Positions 51,210 through 61,592 of a DNA stretch of 64,000 bases are shown one piece after another. The stretch comes from Elusimicrobiota bacterium (GTDB lineage Bacteria; Elusimicrobiota; Elusimicrobia; FEN-1173): NCBI GenBank assembly GCA_016715645.1, contig JADJZR010000007.1, positions 141,994 through 205,993 of the forward strand, in the 5' to 3' direction. Made by a program: the position numbers and the translations under genes. The notes beneath the pieces were generated by a model that ran no database searches, was not told the DNA's origin, and saw only the letters and a list, made by a program, of their open reading frames with translations. Each line of letters starts with the position of its first letter. Within the stretch, counting starts at the first letter, position 1.

Positions 51210-51417
51210 AAAAGACATGGCGTCTCCCGCGTAATCGGTCGAGTAACACCGTTTTCCCAACGCCGCGCAATCCAACCAAGAGGACGCTTTTCGTCGACCG
51301 CCCAGCACGGACCCGTTCTAAAGCAATTCGAACGGTTTCACGAAGCTCGTTTCGCCCCGCCAATTCGGGAGTCTGCGTCCCTGCACCAGGAGCGTAGGGG
51401 TTCTTATCAGGATCCAT
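51210..51417 (-). pseudogene. Truncated AAA-type ATPase
   Basis: The frame starts MDPDKNPYAPGAGTQTPELA and runs through GRNELRETVRIALERV and the P-loop SVLLVGLRGVGKTVLLDRLRG, then hits the 90-bp structured element and loses homology-like sequence. Related ATPases have several hundred residues with an N-P-x-x-P-G-A-G start, so only the first 65-70 residues remain. The break coincides exactly with the copy of the tRNA-Ser 5' end, which suggests an insertion or recombination there. Confidence 0.65.
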
Positions 51418-51464
51418 AGGTCGGATTATATCAATGTTATGTCGGTTTAAAAAAATTTTGTAAA

Positions 51465-51812
51465 TTACTCCACTTTTTTGTGAACTGGTCTTTTCCCCCG
51501 TTTTTGGCGCCAGGCCATGGAGTCTTGCACCAGTGACGGAACAGGGACGGGGACGGGGAAAACCAGCGCCTCTTTTTTCGGGCGGGGGTATCGTTTGATT
51601 TGGGCTTCGCGGATGAGCGCTTTGGAACGGGTGAAACCTTTTTCGTGGTGAACCAGAGTAACCGGCCGGTGGGAGCGGGTGTAGGCCGCGCCTACTCCCT
51701 TGTTATGTTTCTCAACCCGGGCCTCAACATCTTTCGCGACACCCGTGTAAAGGGATCCGTCCGCGCAGCGAACCAGGTAAACGCTCCATTCACGTTTTCC
51801 TCGGGATTTCAT
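51465..51812 (-). CDS. GIY-YIG domain protein (UPF0213/YhbQ-like)
   Basis: The 115-residue protein has the GIY-YIG nuclease core: WSVYLVRCADGSLYTGVAKDVEARVEKHNKG, with YL and YTG strands, the conserved arginine and histidine, and later EAQIKRYPRPKKEAL. The ATG at 51812 is preferred; an ATG at 51824 and a TTG at 51845 that overlaps the previous stop are alternatives. The C-terminal extension after the core is rich in proline and lysine and is not needed for the fold. Cellular role unknown, probably DNA-related. Confidence 0.8.
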   Translation of the reverse strand: MKSRGKREWSVYLVRCADGSLYTGVAKDVEARVEKHNKGVGAAYTRSHRPVTLVHHEKGFTRSKALIREAQIKRYPRPKKEALVFPVPVPVPSLVQDSMAWRQKRGKRPVHKKVE

Positions 51813-51841
51813 CCCGTGTAACATCCGACAATACTTTTTGT

Positions 51842-52291
51842 TCAACGGGGAAGGTGGTCGCGCACCTCTTCTTTTCGGCGTTCCATGGTCGCGGCCAACT
51901 TAACCAGACTCTCTCGCCCAATCACTTGCTCCGCCAACGGAAACAGAACATCTTCTTCCTTGGTGAAATGGGTCTCCAGCAAAGAGCGCAGGGTAATCGC
52001 TCGGGCTTGAAGCGTCTTCTTTTCCTTCAACCCGGTTTTACGAAGGAGAGCCAGCAGGCCGCCAATGTGCTCGTGCTCCGTGGACACTTCCGACCAAAAC
52101 GGCTTGAAAATCAACGGCCGGGTTTTCACCGCCGGCATGAAAAACTCGTCTTCAAACCAGGCGTGCCCCACCACCACCCGCTGGAGCGTTTTCAAAATCT
52201 CCGGAAATCGCGGATTGTCCACGTCAAAGCTTTCCAGAATCTTCCGGATCATTTTGTGATCTTTCAACAACTGCTCCGTAGCGGTGGACAT
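51842..52291 (-). CDS. Hemerythrin HHE-domain protein
   Basis: The 149-residue four-helix protein has the HHE pattern for a di-iron site: LKDHKMIRKILESF, GHAWFEDEFFMPAV, TEHEHIGGLLALLR and LETHFTKEEDVLFPLAE. Such proteins bind oxygen or nitric oxide or help repair iron centres. It starts at an ATG after GGAGGAA. It lies after a strong hairpin following pckG and may be read separately. Confidence 0.85.
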   Translation of the reverse strand: MSTATEQLLKDHKMIRKILESFDVDNPRFPEILKTLQRVVVGHAWFEDEFFMPAVKTRPLIFKPFWSEVSTEHEHIGGLLALLRKTGLKEKKTLQARAITLRSLLETHFTKEEDVLFPLAEQVIGRESLVKLAATMERRKEEVRDHLPR

Positions 52292-52318
52292 TGTTCCTCC
52301 TTCCAACACACCCCCCTT

Positions 52319-52349
52319 GCGCCCCTCTTCTATGACGGAAGAGGGGCGC
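52319..52349 (-). terminator. Perfect 12-bp hairpin after pckG
   Basis: GCGCCCCTCTTC and GAAGAGGGGCGC pair completely around a 7-base loop, 16 bp beyond the pckG stop and 28 bp before the hemerythrin start. There is no T run after it, so it may be a terminator of the non-classical kind or an mRNA-protecting hairpin. Confidence 0.45.
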
Positions 52350-52364
52350 GGGGGGACTTGGAAA

Positions 52365-54155
52365 TTACGCCTTTTTAATTCGGGCCGCCAGGGCGTCCCG
52401 TTCGGATTTCAACGCGGCCGGCAGACGCGACCCGAACGTGGCGAAGAACTTGTCGATGTCGGCAATCTCCGTTTCCCAGGCCGCTCGGTCCACCGACAAC
52501 AATTCTTCCATCACCGGCGCCGTCAGGTCCAAGCCGCCCGCGTCGATCGCGTCTTTTGTCGGAAGGGTCCCGATGGGGCTTTCCACAGACGCTCCTTTCC
52601 CTTGTGCGCGGTCCAAGATCCAGAGCAACACCCGCATGTTGTCGCCGTAACCCGGCCACAGGTATTTGCCGTCTTTGCCCTGCCGGAACCAGTTGGCCAA
52701 AAAGATCTTCGGCGGATTCTTGATTTTGGTTCCCATGGACAACCAATGGCCGAAATAGTCCGCCATGTTGTATCCACAGAAAGGAAGCATGGCCATCGGG
52801 TCTCGTCGGACAACACCCACGTTGCCCCCCTGCTGAGCGGCCGTGGTCTCCGACGCCATGGTGGCGCCCATGAACACCCCGTGTTGCCAGTTGTAACTTT
52901 CTGTGATCAACGGAGTCAAATGGGCTCGGCGGCCGCCGAACAAAATGGCGTCCAGGGGCACCCCCGCGGGATCCTCCCAGTTGGGCGCAATCGACGGGCA
53001 CTGCCGCGCCGGCGCCGTGAACCGGCTGTTGGGATGGGCGGCTTTGGTGTCCATATCCGGATTCCACTTTTGGCCTTTCCAGTCCAAACATTCTTCCGGC
53101 GGAAGGTTGTCGTGGCCTTCCCACCACACGTCGCCGTTGGCCATTTTGCCCACGTTGGTGTAGATGGTGTTGGTTCGAATGGTTTTCACCGCGTTCGGGT
53201 TCGACCGGCTGTTGGTGCCGGGCACCACGCCGAAAAAGCCCGCTTCCGGGTTCGACGCCCACAGACGTCCGTCCGGGCCCACCCGCAACCACGCGATGTC
53301 GTCGCCCAACGTCCACACCTTATATCCCTGTTTGACCAGGTGCGCCGGCGGAACCAGCATGGCCAAGTTCGTCTTGCCGCAGGCCGACGGGAACGCCGCC
53401 GCAATATACCGTTTTTCCCCCTTGGGGTTTTCAATGCCCAAAATCAACATGTGCTCGGCCAACCAGCCCTCTTTTTGGCCCAGGGCGCTGGCGATGCGCA
53501 ACGCCAAACATTTTTTGCCCAGCAACGCGTTGCCCCCGTACCCCGACCCCACTGACCAGATGGTGTTGTCCTGGGGGAAATGGCAAATGAACCGGCGGCT
53601 CTCGTTGAGGTCTGCTTTTGAGTGCAGACAGCGAGTAAAGTTCGGCGAGTCGCCCAACTGTTTCCACGCCACGTTGCCCATGCGCGTCATGATGCCCATG
53701 TTAAGCACCACATACAAACTGTCGGTAATTTCCACACCGATCTTGGAGAACGGCGACCCCGCCGGACCCATGATGAAGGGGATCACATACAGAGTGCGGC
53801 CTTTCATGGCCCCGTCGAAAATGCCTTTCAGCTTTGCGTACGCTTCGGAGGGGGCCATCCAGTTGTTGGTGGGCCCCGCGTCTTCTTTGGTGGGCGAACA
53901 AATAAACGTCAAATGTTCCGTCCGCGCCACGTCGTTTTGGGCCGAGCGATGGAAATAGCACCCGGGAAGAAGGGCCTGATTGAGCTCTTCCAATTCGCCG
54001 GTTTTCAAACACGTTGAAATCATGTTCTGGCGTTCCGCCTCGGTACCGTCCACCCAATGAATGTGGTCAGGCTTCAGCAAGGCCGAACAGTCTTCGACCC
54101 ATTTAAGGACCGCGGGATTTTTGGTGAGCGGAGTTTCTAGGCTTGCAGTGGTCAT
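52365..54155 (-). CDS. pckG: Phosphoenolpyruvate carboxykinase (GTP)
   Basis: The enzyme turns oxaloacetate and GTP into PEP for gluconeogenesis. The 596-residue protein has the GTP-type signature AAAFPSACGKTNLAMLVPP with the active-site cysteine near residue 270, DDIAWLRVGPDGRLWASNPEAGFFGVVPG, FGGRRAHLTPLI, and NWFRQGKDGKYLWPGYGDNMRVL. It starts at the ATG overlapping the stop of the diguanylate cyclase gene; an upstream extension in the frame is rejected. It is intact, the last such large gene before the indel-rich zone. Confidence 0.95.
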   Translation of the reverse strand: MTTASLETPLTKNPAVLKWVEDCSALLKPDHIHWVDGTEAERQNMISTCLKTGELEELNQALLPGCYFHRSAQNDVARTEHLTFICSPTKEDAGPTNNWMAPSEAYAKLKGIFDGAMKGRTLYVIPFIMGPAGSPFSKIGVEITDSLYVVLNMGIMTRMGNVAWKQLGDSPNFTRCLHSKADLNESRRFICHFPQDNTIWSVGSGYGGNALLGKKCLALRIASALGQKEGWLAEHMLILGIENPKGEKRYIAAAFPSACGKTNLAMLVPPAHLVKQGYKVWTLGDDIAWLRVGPDGRLWASNPEAGFFGVVPGTNSRSNPNAVKTIRTNTIYTNVGKMANGDVWWEGHDNLPPEECLDWKGQKWNPDMDTKAAHPNSRFTAPARQCPSIAPNWEDPAGVPLDAILFGGRRAHLTPLITESYNWQHGVFMGATMASETTAAQQGGNVGVVRRDPMAMLPFCGYNMADYFGHWLSMGTKIKNPPKIFLANWFRQGKDGKYLWPGYGDNMRVLLWILDRAQGKGASVESPIGTLPTKDAIDAGGLDLTAPVMEELLSVDRAAWETEIADIDKFFATFGSRLPAALKSERDALAARIKKA

Positions 54156-55048
54156 GACTTCTTCTCCTTCAGTGATGGCGCGCCCGGCGTGGTTTCCGGC
54201 ACGTCGCATAATATGGTGCAGTTCTTGCCCAACCCTTTCGATCGATGAAGGGCTTGATCGGCAATCTCTAAAAATCGAAGCACGTCCGCTTCGTGGGGAA
54301 CCGCGGCGATCATGCCCACGCTGACCGTGATCGGCACCGACGATCCCGCGGCCGACGTCACCGACAGTTTTTCGACCCCTTTGCGGATGCGTTCCGCCGC
54401 CAAAAACGCTTCCCGCGCGTTGGCGTGGGGCAACATCACCAGAAATTCGTCGCCCCCATACCGGCCCACAATGTCCGTTTCCCGAACGCTGGCCCGGGTC
54501 ACCTGGGCGATCCGCTTAAGAACCTCGTCGCCCACCATGTGGCCGTGGACTTCGTTGAACGCTTTAAAATTGTCCACGTCCACAAACAGGCTGGCAATGG
54601 GATACTTGTATCGTTCCGCTCGGCGAAGTTCTTCGTCCAGCTTTTCAAGAAGGTGCCGGCGAACATGCACGCCCGTTAAACCGTCCGTGTCCGCCATGTC
54701 CCGCAACCGAAGAGCCGCCCGTTCCAACGCCTGCGTTCGGGTGCGTTGCTTGTCCAAGTTGCGCCCGCTCCACAACCCCCACAGGCCCATGGCCGCGACC
54801 GTGCCAACGCCCACGTAAATGTAATAGGCCCCGTGGTCTTGCAGTTCGATCCTCAACCAAACGTTGACCGTCGGCCAATGATCCGCGTAGTAACGCACCG
54901 CCAGCAACCCCAGCGGTGACCCCACCCCCCACACAGCGCCCAAATACATATTCTTGCGGGCAAACGATTTGAATCGGGTCAGCCCGCCGTCACGCGTCGA
55001 GAGCGAGTTGTCTTTTGTTGGTGCCGGTTCGGCCACTGGGTGCTCCAT
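54152..55048 (-). CDS. Membrane diguanylate cyclase (GGDEF)
   Basis: The 298-residue protein makes cyclic di-GMP. Two membrane segments (MYLGAVWGVGSPLGLLAVRYY and YYIYVGVGTVAAMGLWGLW) flank a short extracytoplasmic loop. The GGDEF domain follows: DTDGLTGVHVRRHLLEKLDEEL, VDVDNFKAFNEVHGHMVGDEVLKRIAQ, and the active-site GRYGGDEFLVMLPH near residue 200. An inhibitory RxxD site (RETD, in ASVRETDIVG) lies before the GGDEF loop. The ATG at 55048 is preferred over a TTG at 55090. Cyclic di-GMP often controls type IV pili, and pilB is close by. Confidence 0.85.
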   Translation of the reverse strand: MEHPVAEPAPTKDNSLSTRDGGLTRFKSFARKNMYLGAVWGVGSPLGLLAVRYYADHWPTVNVWLRIELQDHGAYYIYVGVGTVAAMGLWGLWSGRNLDKQRTRTQALERAALRLRDMADTDGLTGVHVRRHLLEKLDEELRRAERYKYPIASLFVDVDNFKAFNEVHGHMVGDEVLKRIAQVTRASVRETDIVGRYGGDEFLVMLPHANAREAFLAAERIRKGVEKLSVTSAAGSSVPITVSVGMIAAVPHEADVLRFLEIADQALHRSKGLGKNCTILCDVPETTPGAPSLKEKKS

Positions 55049-55121
55049 GGGGAAAGGCCCCGCCTTGCGTCGGCTGGAAGAGGGCAACAAGTATCACGCC
55101 CAAAGGCTTTGCGTCTACGGG

Positions 55122-55754
55122 CTATTTTGGCGTGAGCGAGGGAACCGAGTTGATCAGTTTTTGCAGGGGCCCGATCGTCCGGACGGACCGGCGCCGTTCG
55201 GCCAACAAAATGGCCGATATCTCGTCGGCCGTTTCAACCAAACTGTCGTTTAATACCACGTAATCAAACTGGGCGGCCCGGGATATTTCTTCTTGGCCGC
55301 CAGCCGGGGGAAAACAAGTCCTCTCGGTGAGGATCGAACGACATCAGCCGCGCCGCCACGATTTCCATGTTGGTGGGACACACAAACACCATCACAGGCC
55401 CTCGACGCGCCAATATTCGCGGCCCCGCGCTTGTCCCCCCGGCAAACACGTCTCGCCCCGCCCCCACAAATGGTCCTGAATCGGTTCTCCAACGGGTGGC
55501 GTATCCGTGATTGTGAAGTGCGAACGGTTCAAATAGTCCTCGCTTGCGCCCGGCGGTTAAATCTTGTCGTCCGTCACAGAATAATAACGTACCCGTGCAC
55601 TTCCAGGCCGCGGCGGGCGGTGGGCGTTCGAGATGGACAAACGCAGGTCCGGGTTGCGGTCGATGAGCGCTTGGCACAACGTCCGTTTTCCCACACCCAA
55701 CGGAGCGGACAAGACCATCAACACCCCGCTGAATTCCGCAGCTCCGTCGGCCAT
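55122..55754 (-). pseudogene. gmk: Guanylate kinase, broken by frameshifts
   Basis: Pieces in different frames cover a whole gmk. The N-terminal frame has the P-loop VLMVLSAPLGVGKRTL and SISNAHRPPRPG. A second frame has LFEPFALHNHGYATRW and RGPVMVFVCPTNMEIVAARL. The third has EISRAAQFDYVVLNDSLVETADEI and ends at 55122. At least two frameshifts are needed. Gmk is essential (GMP to GDP), so sequencing errors are more likely than decay. The gene order gmk then diguanylate cyclase follows pilB. Confidence 0.75.
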
Positions 55755-55755
55755 C

Positions 55756-57590
55756 TTACTCTTCCTTTTCCTTAATCACCACGCCCAGCACTTCCGATAA
55801 CGTGGTGGTGCCCTGAAGCACCTTGATCAACCCGTCTTGGACCATGGTGCGCATCCGCTGGGGCGAATGAAAAATGGCGGCGTTGCGGATGCTGTCGGCG
55901 GTCATGTCGGTGAGCGCCACGCGGCGCACGGTTTCGTCCATCACCAGCAACTCGTGAATCCCCATCCGCCCTTTGAACCCGGTTCCGTTGCACAACTTGC
56001 ATCCTTGCCCTGCACAATCCATGGTCGCCGGGCACCAAATCCGTTCATGCGGAAAACTTTCTCGTCATCCGTGGGTGCGATCGGCGCCTTGCATCCCGGG
56101 GCACAACCCCCGACATAGTTGTTGCGCCAACACCGCCTTGAGTACATCGCTCACCAAATTACGCCGGCGGGCCCATTTCGGCCAAACGCGACACCGCGTC
56201 GACGCCGCGTCGTTGGTGTGAATCGTCGACAACACCAAGCGGCCTACCTGGCCGCTTCCATGCCGATGGTGGCGGTTTCTTTGTCGCGGATTTCGCCCAC
56301 CATGATCAGCCGTCCGGGTCCAACCGCAAAACGACCGCAACGCCGTGGCGAAATTGAACACCCGGTCTTTGCCCAGCGAAATGTCCGGGTTCACCGCCAC
56401 CTGCACGATGCCGTCGATGTTGTATTCCACCGGGTTTTCGGCGGTCAAAATGCGGATGTCGGGCCGGTTGATGTGGTTGAGACACGCATACAACGTCGTG
56501 GTTTTGCCCGACCCCGTGGGGCCCGTGACCAAAATCATTCCGAAATTCTTTTTTCCACCCACGCCGCGCAGTTGGTCCAGCACCCGCTGAAGAATGTCCG
56601 GCAAAAATCCGATCTTTTGAATGTCCACGTTCACGTTTTTTCGGTCCAACAACCGCATGCTGGCCGATTCGCCGTACACGGTCGGAATTGTTTCAACCCG
56701 AAACTCGATGGGCCGCCCTTTGGCCATGACCTCAATGCGGCCCGATTGGGGAATCCGTCGTTCCGTCAGGTTCATGCTTTGGCTCATGATTTTAATTTTT
56801 GCAAGAATCGCGTGGCGGAACATCCACGGAATGCGAAACGGAGCCTCTTTAAAAATCCGTCCACCCGAAACCGCACGATCACCGGGACTTTTTGCCCATC
56901 GGGTCTTCAATGGGTTCCACATGAATGTCCGACGCTTTTTGCTGAATGGCGGACAAAATAATGGCGTTGATGATCCGTTCCACTTCCGGGGCCGACGCGT
57001 CCACTTCCAGCAGGTCGGCTTTTTTGACCATTGTTTCCACTTGGTCCGAGTCCCGAAACGATTCCATGATTTCCGGGTTTTTTCCTCGGCACATCCTCCA
57101 ACGACTGCTCGGGTTCTCCCTGGGGCGCGTCGTCGCCATCTGGGTTCCATAAATTTTGTCGAGCCTTGGATGATGTCGTCGAGGAGAGCCAAAAAGGGGC
57201 GCACTTTCGTCAACGGATTTCATTCGTGGATTGCCTTCCAGCAGGAGGATCGCGCGGACAGGCCATGGCCACCAAAATAAAGCCGTCTTCGCGAAGGAAC
57301 GGCAAGCAAAACATTTTGCGGGCCGTGGCGTCCGACAACAGTTTGGCCACGTCGGTTTGGATTTTGAGATCGTCAAGATCCACCGGTTTCACTTTCCATT
57401 CTGCGGATAGGGCCTGCAGAACCGCCGTCCGGTCCGTCAGGCCCATGTCCACCACCACTTGTTGAAGGGGTTTATTGCTACGGTTGGCCTCTTCATCGGC
57501 ACGGTTGAGGTCAACCGGCGCGACAATGTGGGCGTCGGCGATAATGTCCTTAACCGTTTTGCGGGTGCCTGCGGTTGCGTTTTGCGCCAT
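55756..57590 (-). pseudogene. pilB: Type IV pilus assembly ATPase PilB, broken by frameshifts
   Basis: PilB powers pilus extension. The N-terminal piece (from 57590) holds an MshEN-type domain (DRTAVLQALSAEWKVKPVDLDDLKI). The middle piece has EVMAKGRPIEFRVETIPTVYGESASMRLLD, Walker A ILVTGPTGSGKTTTLYACLNHIN and ILTAENPVEYNIDGIVQV. A third gives LVLSTIHTNDAAS in another frame, and the end piece has the zinc site CKLCNGTGFKGRMGIHELLVMDE. At least four frame changes are needed. The order matches an intact pilB of about 600 residues, so the breaks look like indels in the sequence. Confidence 0.78.
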
Positions 57591-58907
57591 TCAGCGTTCC
57601 CTCGTGGTGTAAACTGTCCTTGGGGTGAGTATCCAAACTCAAACCAATTATAAATTTCGCTGGTTATTTTTTTTTTTTTTGCGATTACCGGCGGCGCGGC
57701 GGGAATTGGCGGCGTGGCTCGGCCGTTTGGAGAAACCCGGTCCCAGGCTGTTTTGTGGCTCGTTTTGGGGGCTTCCAGTTTCGGCGCGATTTTGTAGGGA
57801 AAGTTCGGCACCACCGCTCGGGGAAACACCAGGTTGGTGAACCGCTCGATATCCGTCACGTGCACCTGTTCCAGAGGGTCCATTAACGTCAACGCGTCTC
57901 CCACTCCATAGGCCCGGGCGGTTCGGCCCACGCGGTGGACGTAATCTTCCGGATGCTGAGGGACGTCGTAATTGATGACGTGAGAAATGTCTTTGACGTC
58001 AATGCCCCGGGCCGCGATGTCGGTGGCCACCAAAATCTGCGATTTGCCAGCCTTGAAATTGTCCATGGCTTCGGTGCGCTCCCGCTGGGTTCGGTTGGAA
58101 TGGAGCACTTCTGCCGGGTAACCCGACTTCTCCAGCCGATGGGCCACAGCCGATACGGCCCCGTGTTGGTGCGGGGAGAACACCAGCACCGACCGCATTT
58201 CTGTGTTTTTCAACAGCGTAATTAGCAGGTCGGTTGCTTCTGTTCCTGAATCACGGGATACAAAATTTGGCTGATGCCTTCCGCCACCGTGGCCGGGCGG
58301 GCCACTTCGATGCGAAGAGGGTCCTTTAAGGCGAACGCGGCGATCCGTTCCACCTCGGGCACGAGGGTGGCCGAAAACAACAACGTTTGCCGATCCGTGG
58401 GAACCCGGTGAATAATGGATTTGATGTCGGGCAAAAAACCCATGTCCAACATGCGGTCGGCTTCGTCCAACACCAGATGGTCCACCCGCGCCAACGTGAA
58501 CGCCCTGTTTTGCAAATGGTCCAGCAACCGGCCCGGGGTGGCCACCACCACATCCACCCCGTCCGAAACCGCCTTCCTCTGCTGGTCATACCCCACCCCG
58601 CCCACAATGGTGGCCACCTTGAACCGTGTGAATTGCGAAAGGCTCTGAAACGTTTCGGTCACTTGCACCGCCAGCCCCCCGTGGAACCAACACCACACCT
58701 GGGACCCGGCCTCGGATCTGACGCCAAATGGTTCAAATTGGAGGGCAAACGCCGCCGTTTTTCCGCTCCCGGTTTGGGCCGCGCCCCAACACGTCGCGGA
58801 TCTTCCAGGACTGGCGGGATCGCTGCTGTTGACGGGCGGGGTCTTTTCCATCCCAACGCCTGTTGCCCGCAACAGGTCCGCAATGCAAACAGTTCATCAA
58901 AAGCCAT
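57591..58907 (-). pseudogene. DEAD-box RNA helicase, broken by frameshifts
   Basis: The pieces cover a RhlE-like helicase. MAFDELF at the start, GAAQTGSGKTAAFAL (motif I), VATPGRLLDHLQ (Ib), LVLDEADRMLDMGF (motif II) and TLLFSATLV (III) are in one frame. LVFSPHQHGAV, VATDIAARGIDVKDI and HRVGRTARAYG (V, VI) are in another. The C-terminal tail has a run of about 14 A residues (T on the plus strand at 57666-57680) and a lysine-rich stretch. It probably ends at a TGA next to the pilB ATG. RNA helicases of this type remodel rRNA and mRNA. Confidence 0.72.
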
Positions 58908-60300
58908 GGGTTGCTCCTTTCATTTTTTTCTTTCGGCGGTTCCTTGAACGGCTGGGCATCCTCTTTCCGCAAACAGGGGCTTTCAGACCCGGATCCCGTT
59001 GACCGTAATCGGGAATTTCCCGGATCGCCCGTTGAATGTGCGGATCCACCCCCACCGATTTCCAGACCACACCGTCGTGAAGCACGTTGGCCAACGACAA
59101 GAATATCATCGCTTGGTTCGCGCAGCTGTAAACCTCCGACACCCGTCCGGTCCGCCAATCCCAGCTGTCGCGAAACCCAAACGACCGCCGGCGGCCGTCA
59201 CCGCGCCACGCAAGGCGGACTCGTTTTTTTCCATCTCGGCGCAGAGATTGTCCGCCGATTGGCGAGGGTAATATATCGCCGCCAAACCCGATCCCACCGG
59301 AGCCGCCACGTCCTCTGTGAGGGCACTGTAGGCCAAAAATTCTTTCCCGTCGGGACTTTCCGACGGAGACAGGCCCCAGGCCGGCGCTCCAATCAACTGG
59401 CCGTTCTGCCGTTGGGCCCAAATAAACTGCGCCGCCGAGCGGCCCAGCTCCGTCTCTGTCTCATCCACAAAAATCCCCGTCGCCAAAGCCGGAGCCAACC
59501 CCCCCGCGCCCCCGGGCACAAAATACGTGAAACCGTGCTTGGTTTCCGTTTGGTGAGGCAAAGCGCCCCAACTTTCTAACGGAATCCCTCCGGTGCCGAT
59601 TCCCCACAGGTATCCAAACCGGGTTTCCTGTGGGCCAGCTCGCCGTGGTACTTCACAGCCATCCCTTTTGCTGTACCTGAAAATTTTTTTGTATCAGGCT
59701 CCATCCGCCCTTATACAGCCCCCGATCCGGGTCATAGAGGTCACCCCAGTTCATGGGCGTCAACAGTTTATCGATTCGAACCGCGTAGGCGGGTATAATC
59801 CCTTTGACCGCCAAGAGGCCGGCCGTCAATTGGGACAGCCCCTCCACTGTGGAAAACGTTGTGTCCGTCGGTGCCAGGGTGTCCACGTTCACCCTTGTCA
59901 GGGGAAACCCGCCCAGAAATCGGGGCCATTTTTCCAACGAGGCCAACACCGCTTCGATCCGGGATTTGGCTTCCGGTTCAGCAATGAGGCCTGTTCGGCC
60001 CGCCACCGCGCACGCCGCCAAATACAAACCGGTGTTTCCCGCAGACGTGGAGGGCCCGCGGCGGCTGGTATCGTAGGGAAGACCCGTCCCGGAGCTGACA
60101 AAATGGGACAAGCACGCCCAGGTGTCTGGTAGACGCCGGACAACAAACCGGCGATCTTTGGACGATCAGGGCGCCGCCATGGCGGCCACTTGCCCGCCAT
60201 GAGCCAAAACAATCAAAACCCACCGTGAAAACCATGGAGCGAACCCAAACGGCGGGTCGGTTCTGGGTTACCGCAGGTTTACGCCTGGGCTTCGCCAGCC
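58897..60300 (-). pseudogene. DUF3131-like glucoamylase-type protein, broken by frameshifts
   Basis: Three frames cover a protein with repeated helical pairs. The middle (TGLYLAACAVAGRTGLIAEPEA, FSTVEGLSQLTAGLLAVKGIIP, MNWGDLYDPDRGLYKGGW) and later parts (SAAQFIWAQRQNGQLIGAPAWGLSPSESPDG, GFRDSWDW, VYSCANQAMIFLSLANVL) match alpha/alpha-toroid carbohydrate enzymes of the DUF3131/glycoamylase-like group. The N-terminus is too disturbed to place the start. The end overlaps the helicase start by 11 bp. The enzyme would act on a glycan; substrate unknown. Confidence 0.5.
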
Positions 60301-60316
60301 CCGGTAACAAATCCGG

Positions 60317-61577
60317 TCAAGATGGTTGAGGTATGGTCGGAGGGCCGACGGGATCCACTGAGCCGTCTTCTGCTTTGAAAATTTTCCAGTATGGCCGCCA
60401 CAGTTCGACCCACGGCCACTCCGGACCCGTTAAGGTGTGAAGCAACGCCCGGGACCCGTCCGGCTTTTTATACCGAAGACCGATGCGCCGGGCCTGAAAA
60501 TCCGTGAACGTCGAACACGACGATATTTCACGCCACTGCCCTTTTCCGCTGTTTTCCCCGGGCGCCCACACTTCCAAATCATAGGTCTTTGCCGACGAAA
60601 ACCCCAGGTCCCCGCGCACAAGGCCATCACCCGGTAAGGCAACTCCAGCCCGTTGCAAAACCGTTTCCGCGTGGGCGGTGAGCCGTTCCAGCTCGGCCTC
60701 CGACTCTTCGGGCCGGACAAACCGCACCAACTCGATTTTGTTGAATTGGTGATTGCGCGTCAGCCCGCGGGTGTCTTTGCCGTAACTGCCCGACTCTCGA
60801 CGGAAACACGCCGTGTAAGCGCACAACGCCCGCGGCAAAGCCGATTCGTCGAGCGCTTCGTCCCAGTAGGTTGGTCAACGGCACTTCCGCCGGGAATTAA
60901 AACAGATCGTCGTCTTTCATGGCATACAGCTCTTCGGCGAATTTGGGGAGTTGGCCCGTGCCCGTCATGGTTTGGCGGGTGACCAGAAACGGCGGGAACA
61001 CTTCCGTGTAACCGTGTTCCGTGGTAGTGCATGTCCAACATAAAGTTAATCAACGCCCGTTCCAGCCGTGCGCCCATGCCCGTCAACAAAGCAAACCGGG
61101 CCCCGGATATTTTCGCCGCCCAGGCAAAATCCATCATCCCAATTTCCCCCAGCTCCTGGTGATCTTTGGGTTTGAACCCAAACGACCGGGGCGGCCACCA
61201 GCGGACTTCCCGGTTTCCTCGGCGCCCCGGCCCGGCGGCACCGTACCCAGGGGCATGTTCGGAAGTTCCAAGAGAGCCGCCTGAACCGCCGCGTCGCTTT
61301 CCGCGGCCCGGGATTCCAGAGCTTTCATCCGCTCTTTCAACTCTTCCATTTCTTTTAGAAGAGGCGCGGCGTCTTTCTTTTCCCGTTTAAGACGGCCGAT
61401 TTCTTCCGCCGCCTGGTTGCGACGGGCGCGCAACGGTTCCACTTCCGCTTGAACCGACCTCAACGCACTGTCCAGGGTTAGCAATTCCTCAAACTTTGGG
61501 AGAAACCGCCCGCCCCGGTTGGTCAGGGCCAAACGCACGCCGTCCGGATCCGATCGGACCCGCTTAATGTCGAGCAT
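60317..61577 (-). pseudogene. serS: Seryl-tRNA synthetase, broken by frameshifts
   Basis: The N-terminal frame (from 61577) is the coiled-coil tRNA-binding arm: MLDIKRVRSDPDGVRLAL, then about 60 residues of charged helices (EVEPLRARRNQAAEEIGRLK). A second frame has MMDFAWAAKISGARFALLTGMGARLERALINFMLD, and the last has ELERLTAHAETVLQRAGVALP, GFSSAKTYDLEVWAPGENS, REISSCSTFTDFQARRIGLRYK, with the class II motif 2 and 3 region around TGPEWP. The length, 1261 bp, is not a multiple of three. SerS is essential, so indel errors are the likeliest cause. Its substrate is the tRNA-Ser that the element has split. Confidence 0.85.
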
Positions 61578-61592
61578 GGAACCGTCCTTTCT

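Noticed and set aside
50976..51308. Small coding frame over the split tRNA and hairpins
   Set aside because: It translates tRNA-Ser sequence (GGMAEWLKAPVLK) and structured DNA; no sign of a real protein.
57666..57680. Poly-T run as a terminator
   Set aside because: It lies inside the helicase coding region with no hairpin before it; more likely a homopolymer whose length is uncertain.
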